Below, piece by piece: positions 32,470 to 41,902 of a stretch of 64,000 nt of DNA. Numbering within the stretch: position 1 is the stretch's first letter; each line of letters starts with the position of its first letter. This stretch comes from CAWATZ01 sp963784995 (lineage in GTDB: Bacteria > Planctomycetota > Planctomycetia > Gemmatales > Gemmataceae), in the NCBI GenBank assembly GCA_963784995.1, contig CAWATZ010000003.1, forward strand, positions 434,001 to 498,000, written 5' to 3'. The position numbers were made by a program, and so were the translations under genes. Below the pieces are notes generated by a model. It did not search any database and was not told the DNA's origin. It was given only the letters and a program-made list of their open reading frames with translations.

Positions 32470-33108
32470 TCAGACAATCCCCTCGTCCTCCCCCCGCAGC
32501 ATCGCTTCCTTCTGCAGGAGGAACCGCTGGACGCGAGGTTTCATGTACTCCCGAAGCTCCTCGAAACTGATCGGCTGGTAATTGCATGCGTCCACTCCCA
32601 CGTCGCGCGTCAGCATGGAGGTGTGACGCGCATCCTCACCCATCAGCCGGCCATGAACGTGACCGTAAACGTGCCAGCTGCCGTGAAAGCGCTTGTCCCA
32701 GGTGCGCATCGGATAATGGCACAGCCAGACGTCCACGCCTTCCACTTTGATCATGCCCATGTCGATGGCCCGGTCAAACAGCGGCCGGATCGAGTGATGG
32801 TCGTGATTGCCCCAGACCAGGTGGACGTGCCGGCACCGAATCCGCTCGCGATAGGCCGTGGCCACGTCCAGGCCGCCCCAGCAGAAATCGCCCAGCAGCC
32901 ACAGGACGTCCTCCGGCTCGATGCGCGAATTGATCGCGTCGAGCAGGGCGTCATCGTGGGCCCGGATGGTCTCGTCGGAGATGCGCCACTTGCCGCGGCT
33001 GTCGGAACGCGCCCGTTCCCGCTCCTGGGCCGACAGGAACGGACGCTGACAGTATTTGATGATGTTGCCGTGTCCCAGGTGGAGATCGGCGGTGAACCAG
33101 ACTTTCAC
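32470..33108 (-). CDS. Metallophosphoesterase
   Basis: This 212-aa calcineurin-like phosphoesterase has a complete metal set: TADLHLGHGNI, LLGDFCWGG, WGNHDHHS, LCHYPMRTW and YGHVHGRLMG. It differs in subfamily from the phosphoesterase at 19804, lacking the GHTH form and being closer to bacteriophage/YfcE-distant phosphoesterases. It sits 33 nt upstream of the HPF1-like gene on the same strand, so the two may be co-transcribed. Substrate unknown. Confidence 0.85.
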   Translation of the reverse strand: MKVWFTADLHLGHGNIIKYCQRPFLSAQERERARSDSRGKWRISDETIRAHDDALLDAINSRIEPEDVLWLLGDFCWGGLDVATAYRERIRCRHVHLVWGNHDHHSIRPLFDRAIDMGMIKVEGVDVWLCHYPMRTWDKRFHGSWHVYGHVHGRLMGEDARHTSMLTRDVGVDACNYQPISFEELREYMKPRVQRFLLQKEAMLRGEDEGIV

Positions 33109-33285
33109 GTCTCCCTCCGCCCGCGACGGTTCGCAGGGGCTCAGGTGTCGGGGCTTCCTTCATGGTAGCTGATCGCGGAGGCGATTGCGAGCTGGCACGC
33201 AATGCTTTGCTGACGGCCTGACGCATTGGACACGGAAGGGGGCACGGAAGAGAAGGCGAGCAGCGCTGCATCAGCAACGCCGTTG

Positions 33286-33892
33286 TCATCCGCGCACCTC
33301 AACGCGAGTCAACTTGCCCTCGTAGACAATCAACCGTCCGAGAAAGGGCAGGACAACTTGCACGGCAACGTCAATCTGATCCTCCGCGTTGTGGCACGGT
33401 CTCCCGACCGTGCCACTGCCCTCGGCCCCCGCTTTTTCCAGGGCCGTGACCCGCGGGCTGATCCAGCGCGGCAGCGGCACCCGCAACCGTCCCAGACACA
33501 AGGCCGCGCCTCACGGCTCGATAGGAAAGCCCGCCGTCCACGACTTGCAATCGAAATCGCAACTCCATCAGTCCCATGCGCTCGACGAGCAGCCCGTCCC
33601 GACGGCTGGACTGGAGACTGACCAACGGCCGGCCCGCGAAGGTTCGCCGCCACTCCTCGCGATTGTCTCCGTGGGTAACGACGAGTTGCGTGTCCACATC
33701 TTCCCCCGCCGCGGGGAATCGAGCCAGCGCAGCCAGCATCCGGGTCAGCCAGTTGCTCCCCCGGCGAACGCGAAAGACGCCGGCAGCGTGAACGGGCCCA
33801 TCACACGTGTGGAGCCACCGAACCGCGTCGTCCAGGCTCCACCAGGAATCGCCAAGCAACTTCGGGTAAAGCCCGGTAGGAGGTTCTTTCAA
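33286..33892 (-). CDS. DUF4166 protein, one frameshift and an in-frame palindrome
   Basis: The segment LYPKLLGDSWWSLDDAVRWL, then FRVRRGSNWLTRMLAALARF and MGLMELRFRLQVVDGGLSYR, is the DUF4166 pattern. Near 33505 the frame slips, and CLGRLRVPLPRWISPRV plus VQVVLPFLGRLIVYEG complete the domain in the next frame to the stop at 33286. The TTG at 33892, 8 nt after GAGGAGG, is the best start. The residues GTVGRPCHNA come from a 26-bp palindrome (33391-33416) placed inside the domain. The gene starts 13 nt after the preceding gene's stop, so it is co-transcribed. Function unknown. Confidence 0.7.
33391..33416. repeat. GTGGCACGGT palindrome inside DUF4166 gene
   Basis: A 26-bp palindrome, GTGGCACGGTCTCC followed by CGACCGTGCCAC. 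The same element occurs at 50672-50697 inside another gene and three times at 57196-57289 between genes. Here it keeps the reading frame. Confidence 0.85.
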
Positions 33893-33905
33893 CGAGTACA
33901 CCTCC

Positions 33906-35726
33906 TCAGCAGTCCGACCAGACGCGCAGCCGAGGGCCGAATCGCTGTTGCAGGAATGCGATGACTTCTTGCGGCGATCCGGAACCGATGACCAAGTCCC
34001 GCAACCGCGGCCAGGCGTGCGACTCGGCCAGTTGAGCAAATGCCCGGACGGGGGCGCGACGGTCTCCCCACTCCGACGAGAGATGCAGGGCCTCGAGGTT
34101 CCGCAGATGAGGCGATTGCAAGAGGACCTTCATCTTCGCCTGATTCAGTCCGTTCCATCCGAATCCGAGCCAGCGCAGGCCCACCAGGGCCGGACAGCTC
34201 GCCAGCTGCTCGACGTTGGCAGGAGTTCGGCAACTGCCGGAGAGGTTCAGGCGTGCCAGGCGTGGCGAGAGGTGCGGGGACCGCAGCAGCAGGGCCGTGT
34301 CTTTCGCACAGTCCTGATCGTACATCCGGGTGAGGTTCAGGTCCGTGATGCCGGCCAGCCCGGGCCAGCGGGCCAGCGCTTTGCCAATGTCGTCGCAGTC
34401 CGGAAGACTGAGCGAGTGAAGAGCCGTGGGCCCCTGGACCGGGCGAGCAAAAAGGGGTGCCAGCTCTTCCACCGAAAGACTTTCCCCGCAGTTCAGATTG
34501 AGTTCCTGGAGATTGGCGGACCAGGGAGTTTGTAACAGCGCGACGATTGCTCCCGGAGGAACGCCGTCATAGGCGCTCACCGTCAGGCTTGTCACGTTCC
34601 GGAGTCGGGGCGAACGGAACAACCTTTCCCACTCGTGATTGGCCACCCGCCGCCCGTGCTGCGCGGTCCAGTTGCCGCTGGTCACGGTCGAGCTGGCCCC
34701 CGAGCCGCCAATCAAACGGAACACGTGAAGTTGTTCGAGCAGCGGCGCCTCGGCAAGGTCTTCCAGGCGGAGAGTGTAAGGCACGGCAAGGGCCCGGATT
34801 CGCGAGAGGTTCGGCGAGGAAAGAATTGCACCCAACCCCTGGGGCCCCACCATGTCACAATGAGCCAGGTCGAGGTCTTCGAGATTGTCCAGTGGACTGG
34901 CCGCGAGATGGCTAGCCGCCTCATCGCCCAGGCGGCAACCAGCAAACGACAGCGCTCGCAGATTCTTGACAAAAGAAGCCTGTCCGAGCACCCGGGTGAC
35001 CTTCATGAGGGTCGCGAACGAATCGTTGGAGTAGACATCGCTCAGGTCGAGCCGCCGCAGGGTCCGCAGATGCCGCGCCTGGCAGAATTGTTTCCAGTAG
35101 CTCAGGGCGATGGCCGCTCGCCCATTGCGCGTGTCGCCATTGAGATGAAGCTCCTCCAGCCGGGTCACGTGCTTTGCCCTGGCCAGCCCCAGGAGCCAGG
35201 CGCTGGTCGCAACGACGCCGCCATACATCCCGCACATCGGCTCGTCCCTGCGGCAGCCGGCAGCCTCAAGTGCCCGCACTTCTCCCATGGCCCGGGCTGC
35301 CACGACCACCCGTGCCTCCTCTGCTTGCAGCGTTCTCCCGTGCGCGTTCACCAAGGCCACCCGCTCCACGGGGTGATCGTGGAACAGCTCTTCGCCGTGG
35401 GTCACAAACGGATTCGGCGTCAGGGTGACCGAATAGAGCAGGCCCCGCCGAAACTCCCAGCGAACCAGCCGCTCGGCCCACTCACCCAACCAGTCGAGTT
35501 CGTGTTCGGCGATCAGCTCTAACTGGCGGAGATGCAGTTCCGGATAGCGGGGGTCGGAAGTCGGCAACCGGGCCAGCTGGCACTGGACGCGGATGAACTC
35601 GGCGCGTTTGGGCTCGCCTTGTTCGTCGAGCCAGTCGGAGAAGACCAGGCGAGGCGTGTCATCGTCGGGAGCGTCCCGGATGGCCGCGATGAACGAGCGT
35701 GCGTTCCGCAGAGCAGGGGAAGGCAT
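33906..35726 (-). CDS. TIGR02996-domain protein with leucine-rich-repeat body
   Basis: This is a 606-aa protein. The N-terminal 50 residues (SFIAAIRDAPDDDTPRLVFS, then DWLDEQG and RAEFIRVQCQLA) are the repeat-companion domain TIGR02996, abundant in Gemmata relatives. The rest is irregular leucine-rich repeats (NLRALSFAGCRLGDEAASHL, LEDLDLAHCDMVG) suited to protein binding. The ATG at 35726 with an upstream AGGAGG is preferred over the ATG at 35753, which would overlap the preceding stop. No signal peptide. Function unknown. Confidence 0.8.
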   Translation of the reverse strand: MPSPALRNARSFIAAIRDAPDDDTPRLVFSDWLDEQGEPKRAEFIRVQCQLARLPTSDPRYPELHLRQLELIAEHELDWLGEWAERLVRWEFRRGLLYSVTLTPNPFVTHGEELFHDHPVERVALVNAHGRTLQAEEARVVVAARAMGEVRALEAAGCRRDEPMCGMYGGVVATSAWLLGLARAKHVTRLEELHLNGDTRNGRAAIALSYWKQFCQARHLRTLRRLDLSDVYSNDSFATLMKVTRVLGQASFVKNLRALSFAGCRLGDEAASHLAASPLDNLEDLDLAHCDMVGPQGLGAILSSPNLSRIRALAVPYTLRLEDLAEAPLLEQLHVFRLIGGSGASSTVTSGNWTAQHGRRVANHEWERLFRSPRLRNVTSLTVSAYDGVPPGAIVALLQTPWSANLQELNLNCGESLSVEELAPLFARPVQGPTALHSLSLPDCDDIGKALARWPGLAGITDLNLTRMYDQDCAKDTALLLRSPHLSPRLARLNLSGSCRTPANVEQLASCPALVGLRWLGFGWNGLNQAKMKVLLQSPHLRNLEALHLSSEWGDRRAPVRAFAQLAESHAWPRLRDLVIGSGSPQEVIAFLQQRFGPRLRVWSDC

Positions 35727-35749
35727 TGGTTCTTCGGACCTCCTGCGGG

Positions 35750-36430
35750 TCACTGGGCCTCGTCCACCGCGACCAGGCCGGTCACGCGCACGTAGGGTTT
35801 CAGTTTCTCCAGGGTCTTGGCCCCGATTCCCGGCACCTTGCGCAGGTCGTCCACCGTCTGGAAGGACCTGACCCGTTTGCGCTGGTCCACGATGCGCTGT
35901 GACATCACCGGGCCGATTCCCGGCAATTTCTGCAACTCCTCCGCGCTGGCCCGGTTCAGGTCAATCTTGCCGTCGCCCTCGCCCAGCTTGTGCGTCTTGC
36001 CCACCACGGGGACCCTGTTCTGGCCCTTGTTCGCGGACTTGCGGGGAGGGACCATCGCACCCGGCTCGCCATCGTTCGCATCCGCGCCACGGTTGGTGTT
36101 CGGGCCGACGGTCCGGGTTGGACCGGATTGGATCTTGCTGGGCCTGGTCGCGCTGCGACCAGACAGGTAGGCATGGCCAGCAACCAGCAGCAGGGCGAGC
36201 AGCACCAGGAGCGCGGCCGCCGCCTGAGCGGAGCGCGGCCAGACGGTGGGCCCTTCCGCGGCGACTTGTGCCGACAAAGGCGGCGGTGGACTGACAGTAT
36301 GAGGCGAGGCCGGCAGCGCGGCCGGGGCAACGGGAGCGGCCCCGGGTTGGTGTCCCGACGAGGCCGGGATTCCCAGGAAAGGCGGAACGCTTGGTGGACC
36401 AGCTCCGGGTAATGGGGTCGTCACGTTCAT
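35750..36430 (-). CDS. ComEA-like helix-hairpin-helix DNA-binding protein
   Basis: This is a 226-aa membrane-anchored protein. A Pro-rich N-terminal tail precedes one membrane helix (AAAALLVLLALLLVAGHAYL, about residues 75-95). A linker leads to tandem helix-hairpin-helix motifs, IDLNRASAEELQKLPGIG and FQTVDDLRKVPGIG, as in ComEA. ComEA binds incoming DNA in natural transformation. No other com gene is in view, so a role in DNA uptake is only likely. The ATG at 36430 was chosen as the first in-frame start after non-coding-looking sequence. Confidence 0.75.
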   Translation of the reverse strand: MNVTTPLPGAGPPSVPPFLGIPASSGHQPGAAPVAPAALPASPHTVSPPPPLSAQVAAEGPTVWPRSAQAAAALLVLLALLLVAGHAYLSGRSATRPSKIQSGPTRTVGPNTNRGADANDGEPGAMVPPRKSANKGQNRVPVVGKTHKLGEGDGKIDLNRASAEELQKLPGIGPVMSQRIVDQRKRVRSFQTVDDLRKVPGIGAKTLEKLKPYVRVTGLVAVDEAQ

Positions 36431-36546
36431 GGACGCACCGCTGCGACATTCGCAAAACGTCCCTGGCACGTGCTGATGGTGTATGCCGGGGACTCGCCCC
36501 TGGCCAGGCCCTCCCGACAGCTTGGGACCTCTCCGCGAACTGTCGG

Positions 36547-38721
36547 TTATTTCTCCCCCGCATTGGCGGCGACCGGCTTCTGCCGCAGCTTGTTCACGTC
36601 CCACAGGAGGAGGATCCCATCCGCACCGCCCGTCGCGAGCTGCTTGCCGTCCTGACGGAACGCGACCGTGGCTGGCGCCGGGGGAACCGGGGCCTTGTCT
36701 TTCAGCGGCAATTCAAACGTCTGGCCCGAAGCAAGGTCGTACAGCCGCAACTTCCCGAGCAGCGTACACGCCAGCTGCTTGCCGTCTGCCGAGAAGGCGA
36801 CGGCGGCACCGTCGGCGGGGAAACTCCGTTCCATCTTCCCTTCCCCAAGATCAATCAGCCGAACCTGGGCGAAGCGTCTCTCGGGGACCCTGCCTCCCGG
36901 CGGGATCGGCGGCGGCGGGAACAGGTGGTAGACCTGCTCTTCCACCACGGCCAGCGTCTTCCCGTCCGGCAGCAAGTGCAGGTCGGTCGCGATCGTCTGG
37001 GTCCACCGCAGACCCTGCCGCTCGGGTCCTGGAGTCGTCGCCCACGATCGCTTTTGCTTGCCCGTCTTCAGTTCACGCCATTCGATCTGCCGGCCTCCCA
37101 GGAACAGCGACTCGCCGTCGGCAGACACCGTACCCGAAGCAGCACCCTCGGGAGGATTGACGCTGGTCGTCACTTTCCCCGTTTCCGTGTCCCAGATGGT
37201 GAGAACCTCGCCATTGCCGGTCAGGCCCAGAAGGAACTTGCCGTCCGGACTCAGGCGGACCAGCACGTCGGGCGGCCCGCCCGGAAGCACGGGCGGTCGC
37301 TGAAAGCCGCGCGGACCAAGCGGCGGGGGGCGGACGAACAGTTTGCCGCTGGGCTTGGGCAGGGCCTTGCCGGTCCGCGTGTTCCAGACGGTGGCCTGGC
37401 CGTCGCTGCTGGCCGTCACCAGGAAGCGGCCGTCAGGGGTGGCTGTCATCAGATACTCGTCCGCCGGCAAGTGCAGCCGGGCCCGCCGCAACTCCTGGCC
37501 CTTGACCGGGTCCCACTCGTGCAGGCTGCCGTCGGTGTGGATCGAGCGCAGCGACTTGCCGCCCTCGCCGTAGGCGAGCCGAAACAGCGGCGCGGCGCCG
37601 TCCAGCAGCAGGTACTGTTCCCGGCCGCTGTCCGTGTCCCACAGCCGGAAGGAGCCGTTCGCTCCACCCGTGGCCAGGACCTTGCCGTCCGGGCTCAACC
37701 GCAGCGAGGCCAGCGGCGAGGGGACTTCCAGACGCTTCAACTCCTTGCCGGCGCCGTCCGCGAGGACCACCGTCCTGCCGCTGCGGTCATACGGCCGCTT
37801 CTGTTCCAGCCAGGCCAGCCGGGAACCATCGTGGGAGAAGAAAATCAGGTCCGGAGACGTCGTGCCATCGGGAGTCGGGATTTCTTTCAGCTGCTTGCCG
37901 GTGGCAATCTCCCACTGATGCAACAGCCCCTTGGGAGAGGCGCTGACCAGCAGCGATTTGCCGTCGGCCGAGAAGACGAACCGATTGACGTGGGCATTGA
38001 AGGTGGTCTTCAGCGTCTGGACGATGGCGCCGGTCTCGGCGTTCCAGATCCGGATGAAATTGCTTGTGCCGCCGGCGATGTGTTTGCCGTCCGCGGACCA
38101 GGCCACCACGAAGTAATAAGCGGAGCGGTTGGCCTCGGCGAACGGCATCTTGACCGGGGCGCGAGTCGCCGTCTCGAACAGTTCCATGTCGTTGCTGCCG
38201 ACGACCAGCCGCTTGCCGTCGGGGGAAAAGTCCAGGGAGTAGCCGTGGCCGGGCAGGCGGATCGGCTCGCCCAGGGCCGCGCCGCTCTTGACCTCCCAGA
38301 AACGCAGCGTGTTGTCGATGCCGGCCGTGGCCAGGGTCTGGCCGTCCGGCGAGAAGGCGACCGACATCGTGCCGGTGTCTTGCCCCCGCACGGAGCGGAG
38401 GTATTTGCCCGTCGCTGTGTCCCAGAGATGCACCGCCTGGACCGTGCCGCTCGCGGCGCCACTGGCGTGCGTGGCGGCCACGATCTTGCCGTCGGCCGAG
38501 AACGCCTGGACAATCGTCTGCGGCCCGGTCTGGCGACCCAGGCGAAACTGGACACCTTCGGGCAAAGGCGTGGCGTCCGGCAACAGGGGCGCCGGATCTC
38601 TCCAGACCAGGCCGGCGTTCCCTGTCAGGTCCGGCAGCGGGGCGGCCAGCACTGCCGGCACCGAAACCAGCAAGACCGCCAGCACGGCGCCGGCGACCCA
38701 ATGCAATGGATGACGCGACAT
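36547..38721 (-). CDS. Secreted WD40-repeat protein
   Basis: This is a 724-aa protein with an N-terminal signal peptide (LHWVAGAVLAVLLVSVPAVL, then AAPLP). The whole remainder is WD40 blades, such as SVAFSPDGQTLATAG, LRLSPDGKVLATGG and GGADGILLLWDVNKL, enough for one or two propellers. No kinase domain is attached, unlike the other WD40 genes here. It is probably a periplasmic or surface scaffold. The RsgA gene ends 19 nt upstream on the same strand. Confidence 0.85.
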   Translation of the reverse strand: MSRHPLHWVAGAVLAVLLVSVPAVLAAPLPDLTGNAGLVWRDPAPLLPDATPLPEGVQFRLGRQTGPQTIVQAFSADGKIVAATHASGAASGTVQAVHLWDTATGKYLRSVRGQDTGTMSVAFSPDGQTLATAGIDNTLRFWEVKSGAALGEPIRLPGHGYSLDFSPDGKRLVVGSNDMELFETATRAPVKMPFAEANRSAYYFVVAWSADGKHIAGGTSNFIRIWNAETGAIVQTLKTTFNAHVNRFVFSADGKSLLVSASPKGLLHQWEIATGKQLKEIPTPDGTTSPDLIFFSHDGSRLAWLEQKRPYDRSGRTVVLADGAGKELKRLEVPSPLASLRLSPDGKVLATGGANGSFRLWDTDSGREQYLLLDGAAPLFRLAYGEGGKSLRSIHTDGSLHEWDPVKGQELRRARLHLPADEYLMTATPDGRFLVTASSDGQATVWNTRTGKALPKPSGKLFVRPPPLGPRGFQRPPVLPGGPPDVLVRLSPDGKFLLGLTGNGEVLTIWDTETGKVTTSVNPPEGAASGTVSADGESLFLGGRQIEWRELKTGKQKRSWATTPGPERQGLRWTQTIATDLHLLPDGKTLAVVEEQVYHLFPPPPIPPGGRVPERRFAQVRLIDLGEGKMERSFPADGAAVAFSADGKQLACTLLGKLRLYDLASGQTFELPLKDKAPVPPAPATVAFRQDGKQLATGGADGILLLWDVNKLRQKPVAANAGEK

Positions 38722-38740
38722 GGTCCCTCTCTCCTTGTGA

Positions 38741-39925
38741 CTACGATTGCTCTCCGGAGAACAACCCCAGGTAACTGGTATACCGCGACCCCGGAATCTG
38801 CCGCCGATACAGGGCCCGCTTGACGGCACAGCGATCCTCGTGCGTGTGGGTGCAGTCCGGATACGCACACAGCGGCACAAATGGCCGGAACTCGGGAAAG
38901 AACCCCTCCACCTCCTCGGGCAGGATGTCCCACAACTCGAACTGCCGCACTCCCGGCGTATCCACGACCCAGCCGCCCGACTCCAGACGGATCATTTCCG
39001 ACGTGGTCGTCGTGTGCTTGCCCTTCTGGTTGACCTCGCTGACCTCGCGGACGCGCAGCCCCAGGCCGGGTTGGATCGTGTTCAGCAGCGACGACTTGCC
39101 CACGCCGCTCTGCCCCGAAAAGACCGTCTGCCGGCCGCGCAGGCACTCACGCAGGCGATCGATGCCCATGCCGCTCGTGGCACTGGTCAGGAACGCCACT
39201 ATCCCCAGCTGGCTGTACATCCCGACCAGGCGCTGGCACTCGGCCACCTTGATCAGGTCCGCCTTGTTCAGGCACAGGATGGGCGTGATAGCGCCCTGCT
39301 CGGCGCTGGCCAGGTAGCGGTCGATCAGGTGCGGCTTGAGGTCCGGCTCCACCAGCGACATCACGAAGACCACCTGATCGACGTTGGCGACCAGGACGTG
39401 CTTGCGGCCCCGCGACGCCCGGGTCAGCATCCCGTGCCGGGGCTCCACTCCCTCGATCACCCCTTCCGGCAAGGCCTCCGCCGTCTCGGAAGGAGCGCTG
39501 GCGCTGGCAGCGGTCTGCCCGACCTGGTTGGGGAGGAACCAGACCCGATCGCCACAGGTGACGATGTTGCGCTCGTCGGTGGCCAGGTTGCGCAGCACCC
39601 GGCGCATGGCACAGCGGAACTGCCGGCCATCGTCGGCCTCGACAATGCTGTACAGGTTGTGGACGCGCAGCACCCGGCCGGGCAGGCAGACGCTGGTGTC
39701 CACGGCGGGCATCTCGGACCCTCCCGCACTATCGGTTCCCTCGACCGCATCGGTGACGATGGTCCGTCGCCGCGACAGGTCGCCCTTGGCGCGGACGCGC
39801 TCGTCCGGCCGCGTGGCCTCCTCGGTGAAGCCATGCTCCTGGTAGCCGCGGGTCCAGCCCTTGTCGCGCGGCGGCTTGGAACGATTCTTGCGCAGATCGA
39901 CCCGGATCTTCTTTTTCTTGGCCAT
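38741..39925 (-). CDS. rsgA: Ribosome small subunit-dependent GTPase A
   Basis: RsgA is a circularly permuted GTPase that assists late 30S maturation. It has the OB-fold region (GRVLRVHNLYSIVEADDGRQ), then the permuted order: G4 LNKAD first, later G1 GQSGVGKSSLLN, and G3 DTPGVRQF. A C-terminal zinc finger reads CAYPDCTHTHEDRC. The 394-aa length includes an extra N-terminal basic tail (MAKKKKIRVDLRKNRSK). The ATG at 39925 is supported by this tail and GGAA upstream. Confidence 0.92.
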   Translation of the reverse strand: MAKKKKIRVDLRKNRSKPPRDKGWTRGYQEHGFTEEATRPDERVRAKGDLSRRRTIVTDAVEGTDSAGGSEMPAVDTSVCLPGRVLRVHNLYSIVEADDGRQFRCAMRRVLRNLATDERNIVTCGDRVWFLPNQVGQTAASASAPSETAEALPEGVIEGVEPRHGMLTRASRGRKHVLVANVDQVVFVMSLVEPDLKPHLIDRYLASAEQGAITPILCLNKADLIKVAECQRLVGMYSQLGIVAFLTSATSGMGIDRLRECLRGRQTVFSGQSGVGKSSLLNTIQPGLGLRVREVSEVNQKGKHTTTTSEMIRLESGGWVVDTPGVRQFELWDILPEEVEGFFPEFRPFVPLCAYPDCTHTHEDRCAVKRALYRRQIPGSRYTSYLGLFSGEQS

Positions 39926-40288
39926 GTTCCTTCCCCGGTCCTTGGCGGTTTGTCTCCATTGTACCCAAACATCCTCGGGCCGGTTAGCAGACACAGAAAG
40001 ACAAAGTCCGGCTCGCTCGCAACCCAGGGCGATGCCCTGGGCTATCCTGTTGCGCCCCTTCGGGGCGATTGTTTTCCGCCCCGAAGGGGCGCAACAGGAT
40101 AGCCCAGGGCGCTGCCCTGGGCACCGGATTGGCGCGTGCTCGGCGCTTTTTTGCTTGCTGCGGGTCACGTGGGGCGATAATCTGAGGATTGTTCGCCTCA
40201 CTTGTCTGTTCACGGAGCTGACCGGCAAATCCTGACCCGGCGTCAAGGAAGACCGTGACCGATCGGTACTGCTGACAAGGAACTCATC
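39926..40288. other. Divergent intergenic region with palindromic core
   Basis: The region separates rsgA (minus) from the DUF1800 gene (plus). At 40022-40125 it holds the same palindromic core as the elements at 6670 and 45195 (CCCAGGGCGATGCCCTGGG, GCGCCCCTTCGGGGC, and complements) but without their terminal repeats. Nothing else is recognised; both promoters should lie here. Confidence 0.7.
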
Positions 40289-41788
40289 ATGGCAGTGAAG
40301 ACTCTCTCTCTCGACCAGCTCGATCCGGCCTGGGCCTGGGCGCCCTGGCAACCCGACGCCAAGAACCCCTGGAACCGCAAGTGGGCCGGCCATCTCTACC
40401 GGCGGGCGGCCTTCGGCCCCAACCCCGCCGAGCTGGAGCAGGCCGAGCAACGCGGTTTCCAGGCCACCCGCGACCTGATCCTCAACGGCGAGCCGCAGGC
40501 CCCTGGCCTCAACTCATTCCTCAAAGTAATGGGTGAACGCATGGCCCGGCAGAGCAATCCCTTCGAGCTGCGGGTCTGGTGGCTGTACTGCATGCTCCAC
40601 AGCGGCCATCCGCTGCGCGACAAGCTGACCCTGTTCTGGCACAACCACTTCGCCACCAGCATCACCAAGGTGCAGCGGCCGCCGCTGATGTTCGAGCAGA
40701 ACTGGCTGATGCGCGAGCATGCCCTGGGCAAGTTCGGGCCGTTCCTGCTGGCCATGAGCAAGAACCCGGCCATGCTCATCTGGCTGGACTCCAACAGCAA
40801 CCTCAAGCAGAAGCCCAACGAGAACTATGCCCGCGAGGTCATGGAACTGTTCAGCCTCGGCGTCGGCAATTACACCGAGAAGGACATCAAGGAGGCCGCC
40901 CGCTCCTTCACCGGCTGGCACACTGACGGCGACGTTTACGAGTTCAACGCCCGCTTCCACGACAACGGCCAGAAGACCCTGCTGGGCAAAACCGGCAACT
41001 GGAACGGCGAGGACGTGGTCCGCATCCTGCTGGAACAGCCGGCCTGCGCCCGCTTCCTGGTCCGCAAGCTGTTCCGCTTCTTCGTCAGCGAGCAGAGCGT
41101 GCCCAGGGACCGCCTGATCGAACCGCTGGCCGAGCAGCTGCGCAAGAGCGACTACGACCACGGCAAGGTCGTCCGGACCATGCTCTCCAGCAACCTGTTC
41201 TACTCCGAACACGCCTACCGGCAGCGGATCAAGAGCCCGGTGGAGTATGTGATGGGCAGCGCCCGGGCCATCGCGGAAGGGAAAGGAGCCATCAAACCCC
41301 AGCAGCTGGTCGGCAAGCTCGACGCCCTGGGCCAGACCCTGTTCGCTCCACCCAACGTCAAGGGCTGGCCGGGCGCCCAGACCTGGATCAACACCTCGAC
41401 GCTGCTGGCCCGGCAGAACTACAACCAGCGTCTGGTGATGGGTCAGCTCTGGAACGACTACGTGCCGCGCGAGAACGAGCGCTTCGCTGTCGAGGCGCCG
41501 GAGCCGCCGCTGCCGCCGGGGGCCACCCGGCCCGTGCCGCCCGAGGAGCCGGCCCCAAAGGAGGAACTCGACCCGGCCCGGCCCATCCGCCAGGCGGGGC
41601 TCACCAAACCCGAGCAGATCGTCGATCGGCTCATCGACATTCACCTGCCCGGCGGCGTGTCGCCCTCGGTCCGGACCAAGCTGATCGCGTTCGTCACGGA
41701 GGGCAAGCCGACCGGCAAGGCGCTGGACCGCCGGGTCCGGGAGCTGGTCCATGCCATCTTCTGTTCGCCGGAATATCAGCTGGCGTGA
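40289..41788 (+). CDS. DUF1800 protein
   Basis: This is a 499-aa protein of the DUF1800 family. It has the characteristic KWAGHLYRRAAFGPNPAELE start, TLFWHNHFATSITKV, NENYAREVMELFSLGVGNYT, FTGWHTDG and APPNVKGWPGA. Members are nearly always paired with DUF1501 genes, as here (114 nt downstream). They are thought to be periplasmic or surface proteins, but no clear signal peptide is visible at this start. Function unknown. Confidence 0.9.
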   Translation: MAVKTLSLDQLDPAWAWAPWQPDAKNPWNRKWAGHLYRRAAFGPNPAELEQAEQRGFQATRDLILNGEPQAPGLNSFLKVMGERMARQSNPFELRVWWLYCMLHSGHPLRDKLTLFWHNHFATSITKVQRPPLMFEQNWLMREHALGKFGPFLLAMSKNPAMLIWLDSNSNLKQKPNENYAREVMELFSLGVGNYTEKDIKEAARSFTGWHTDGDVYEFNARFHDNGQKTLLGKTGNWNGEDVVRILLEQPACARFLVRKLFRFFVSEQSVPRDRLIEPLAEQLRKSDYDHGKVVRTMLSSNLFYSEHAYRQRIKSPVEYVMGSARAIAEGKGAIKPQQLVGKLDALGQTLFAPPNVKGWPGAQTWINTSTLLARQNYNQRLVMGQLWNDYVPRENERFAVEAPEPPLPPGATRPVPPEEPAPKEELDPARPIRQAGLTKPEQIVDRLIDIHLPGGVSPSVRTKLIAFVTEGKPTGKALDRRVRELVHAIFCSPEYQLA

Positions 41789-41902
41789 CGATTGTTGAAA
41801 TCTGCGTTTGTCGCGGACGAAGGAATAAGGGGGATTGTGCCCCGTGACGTGCCTTCCCGCTGAGGATCGAACTTAACCGAACCGGTGAAAGGATCGCAGC
41901 TC

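Noticed and set aside
36391..38823. Plus-strand ORF of 810 aa
   Set aside because: It is antisense to the WD40 gene, which has clear blades and a signal peptide.
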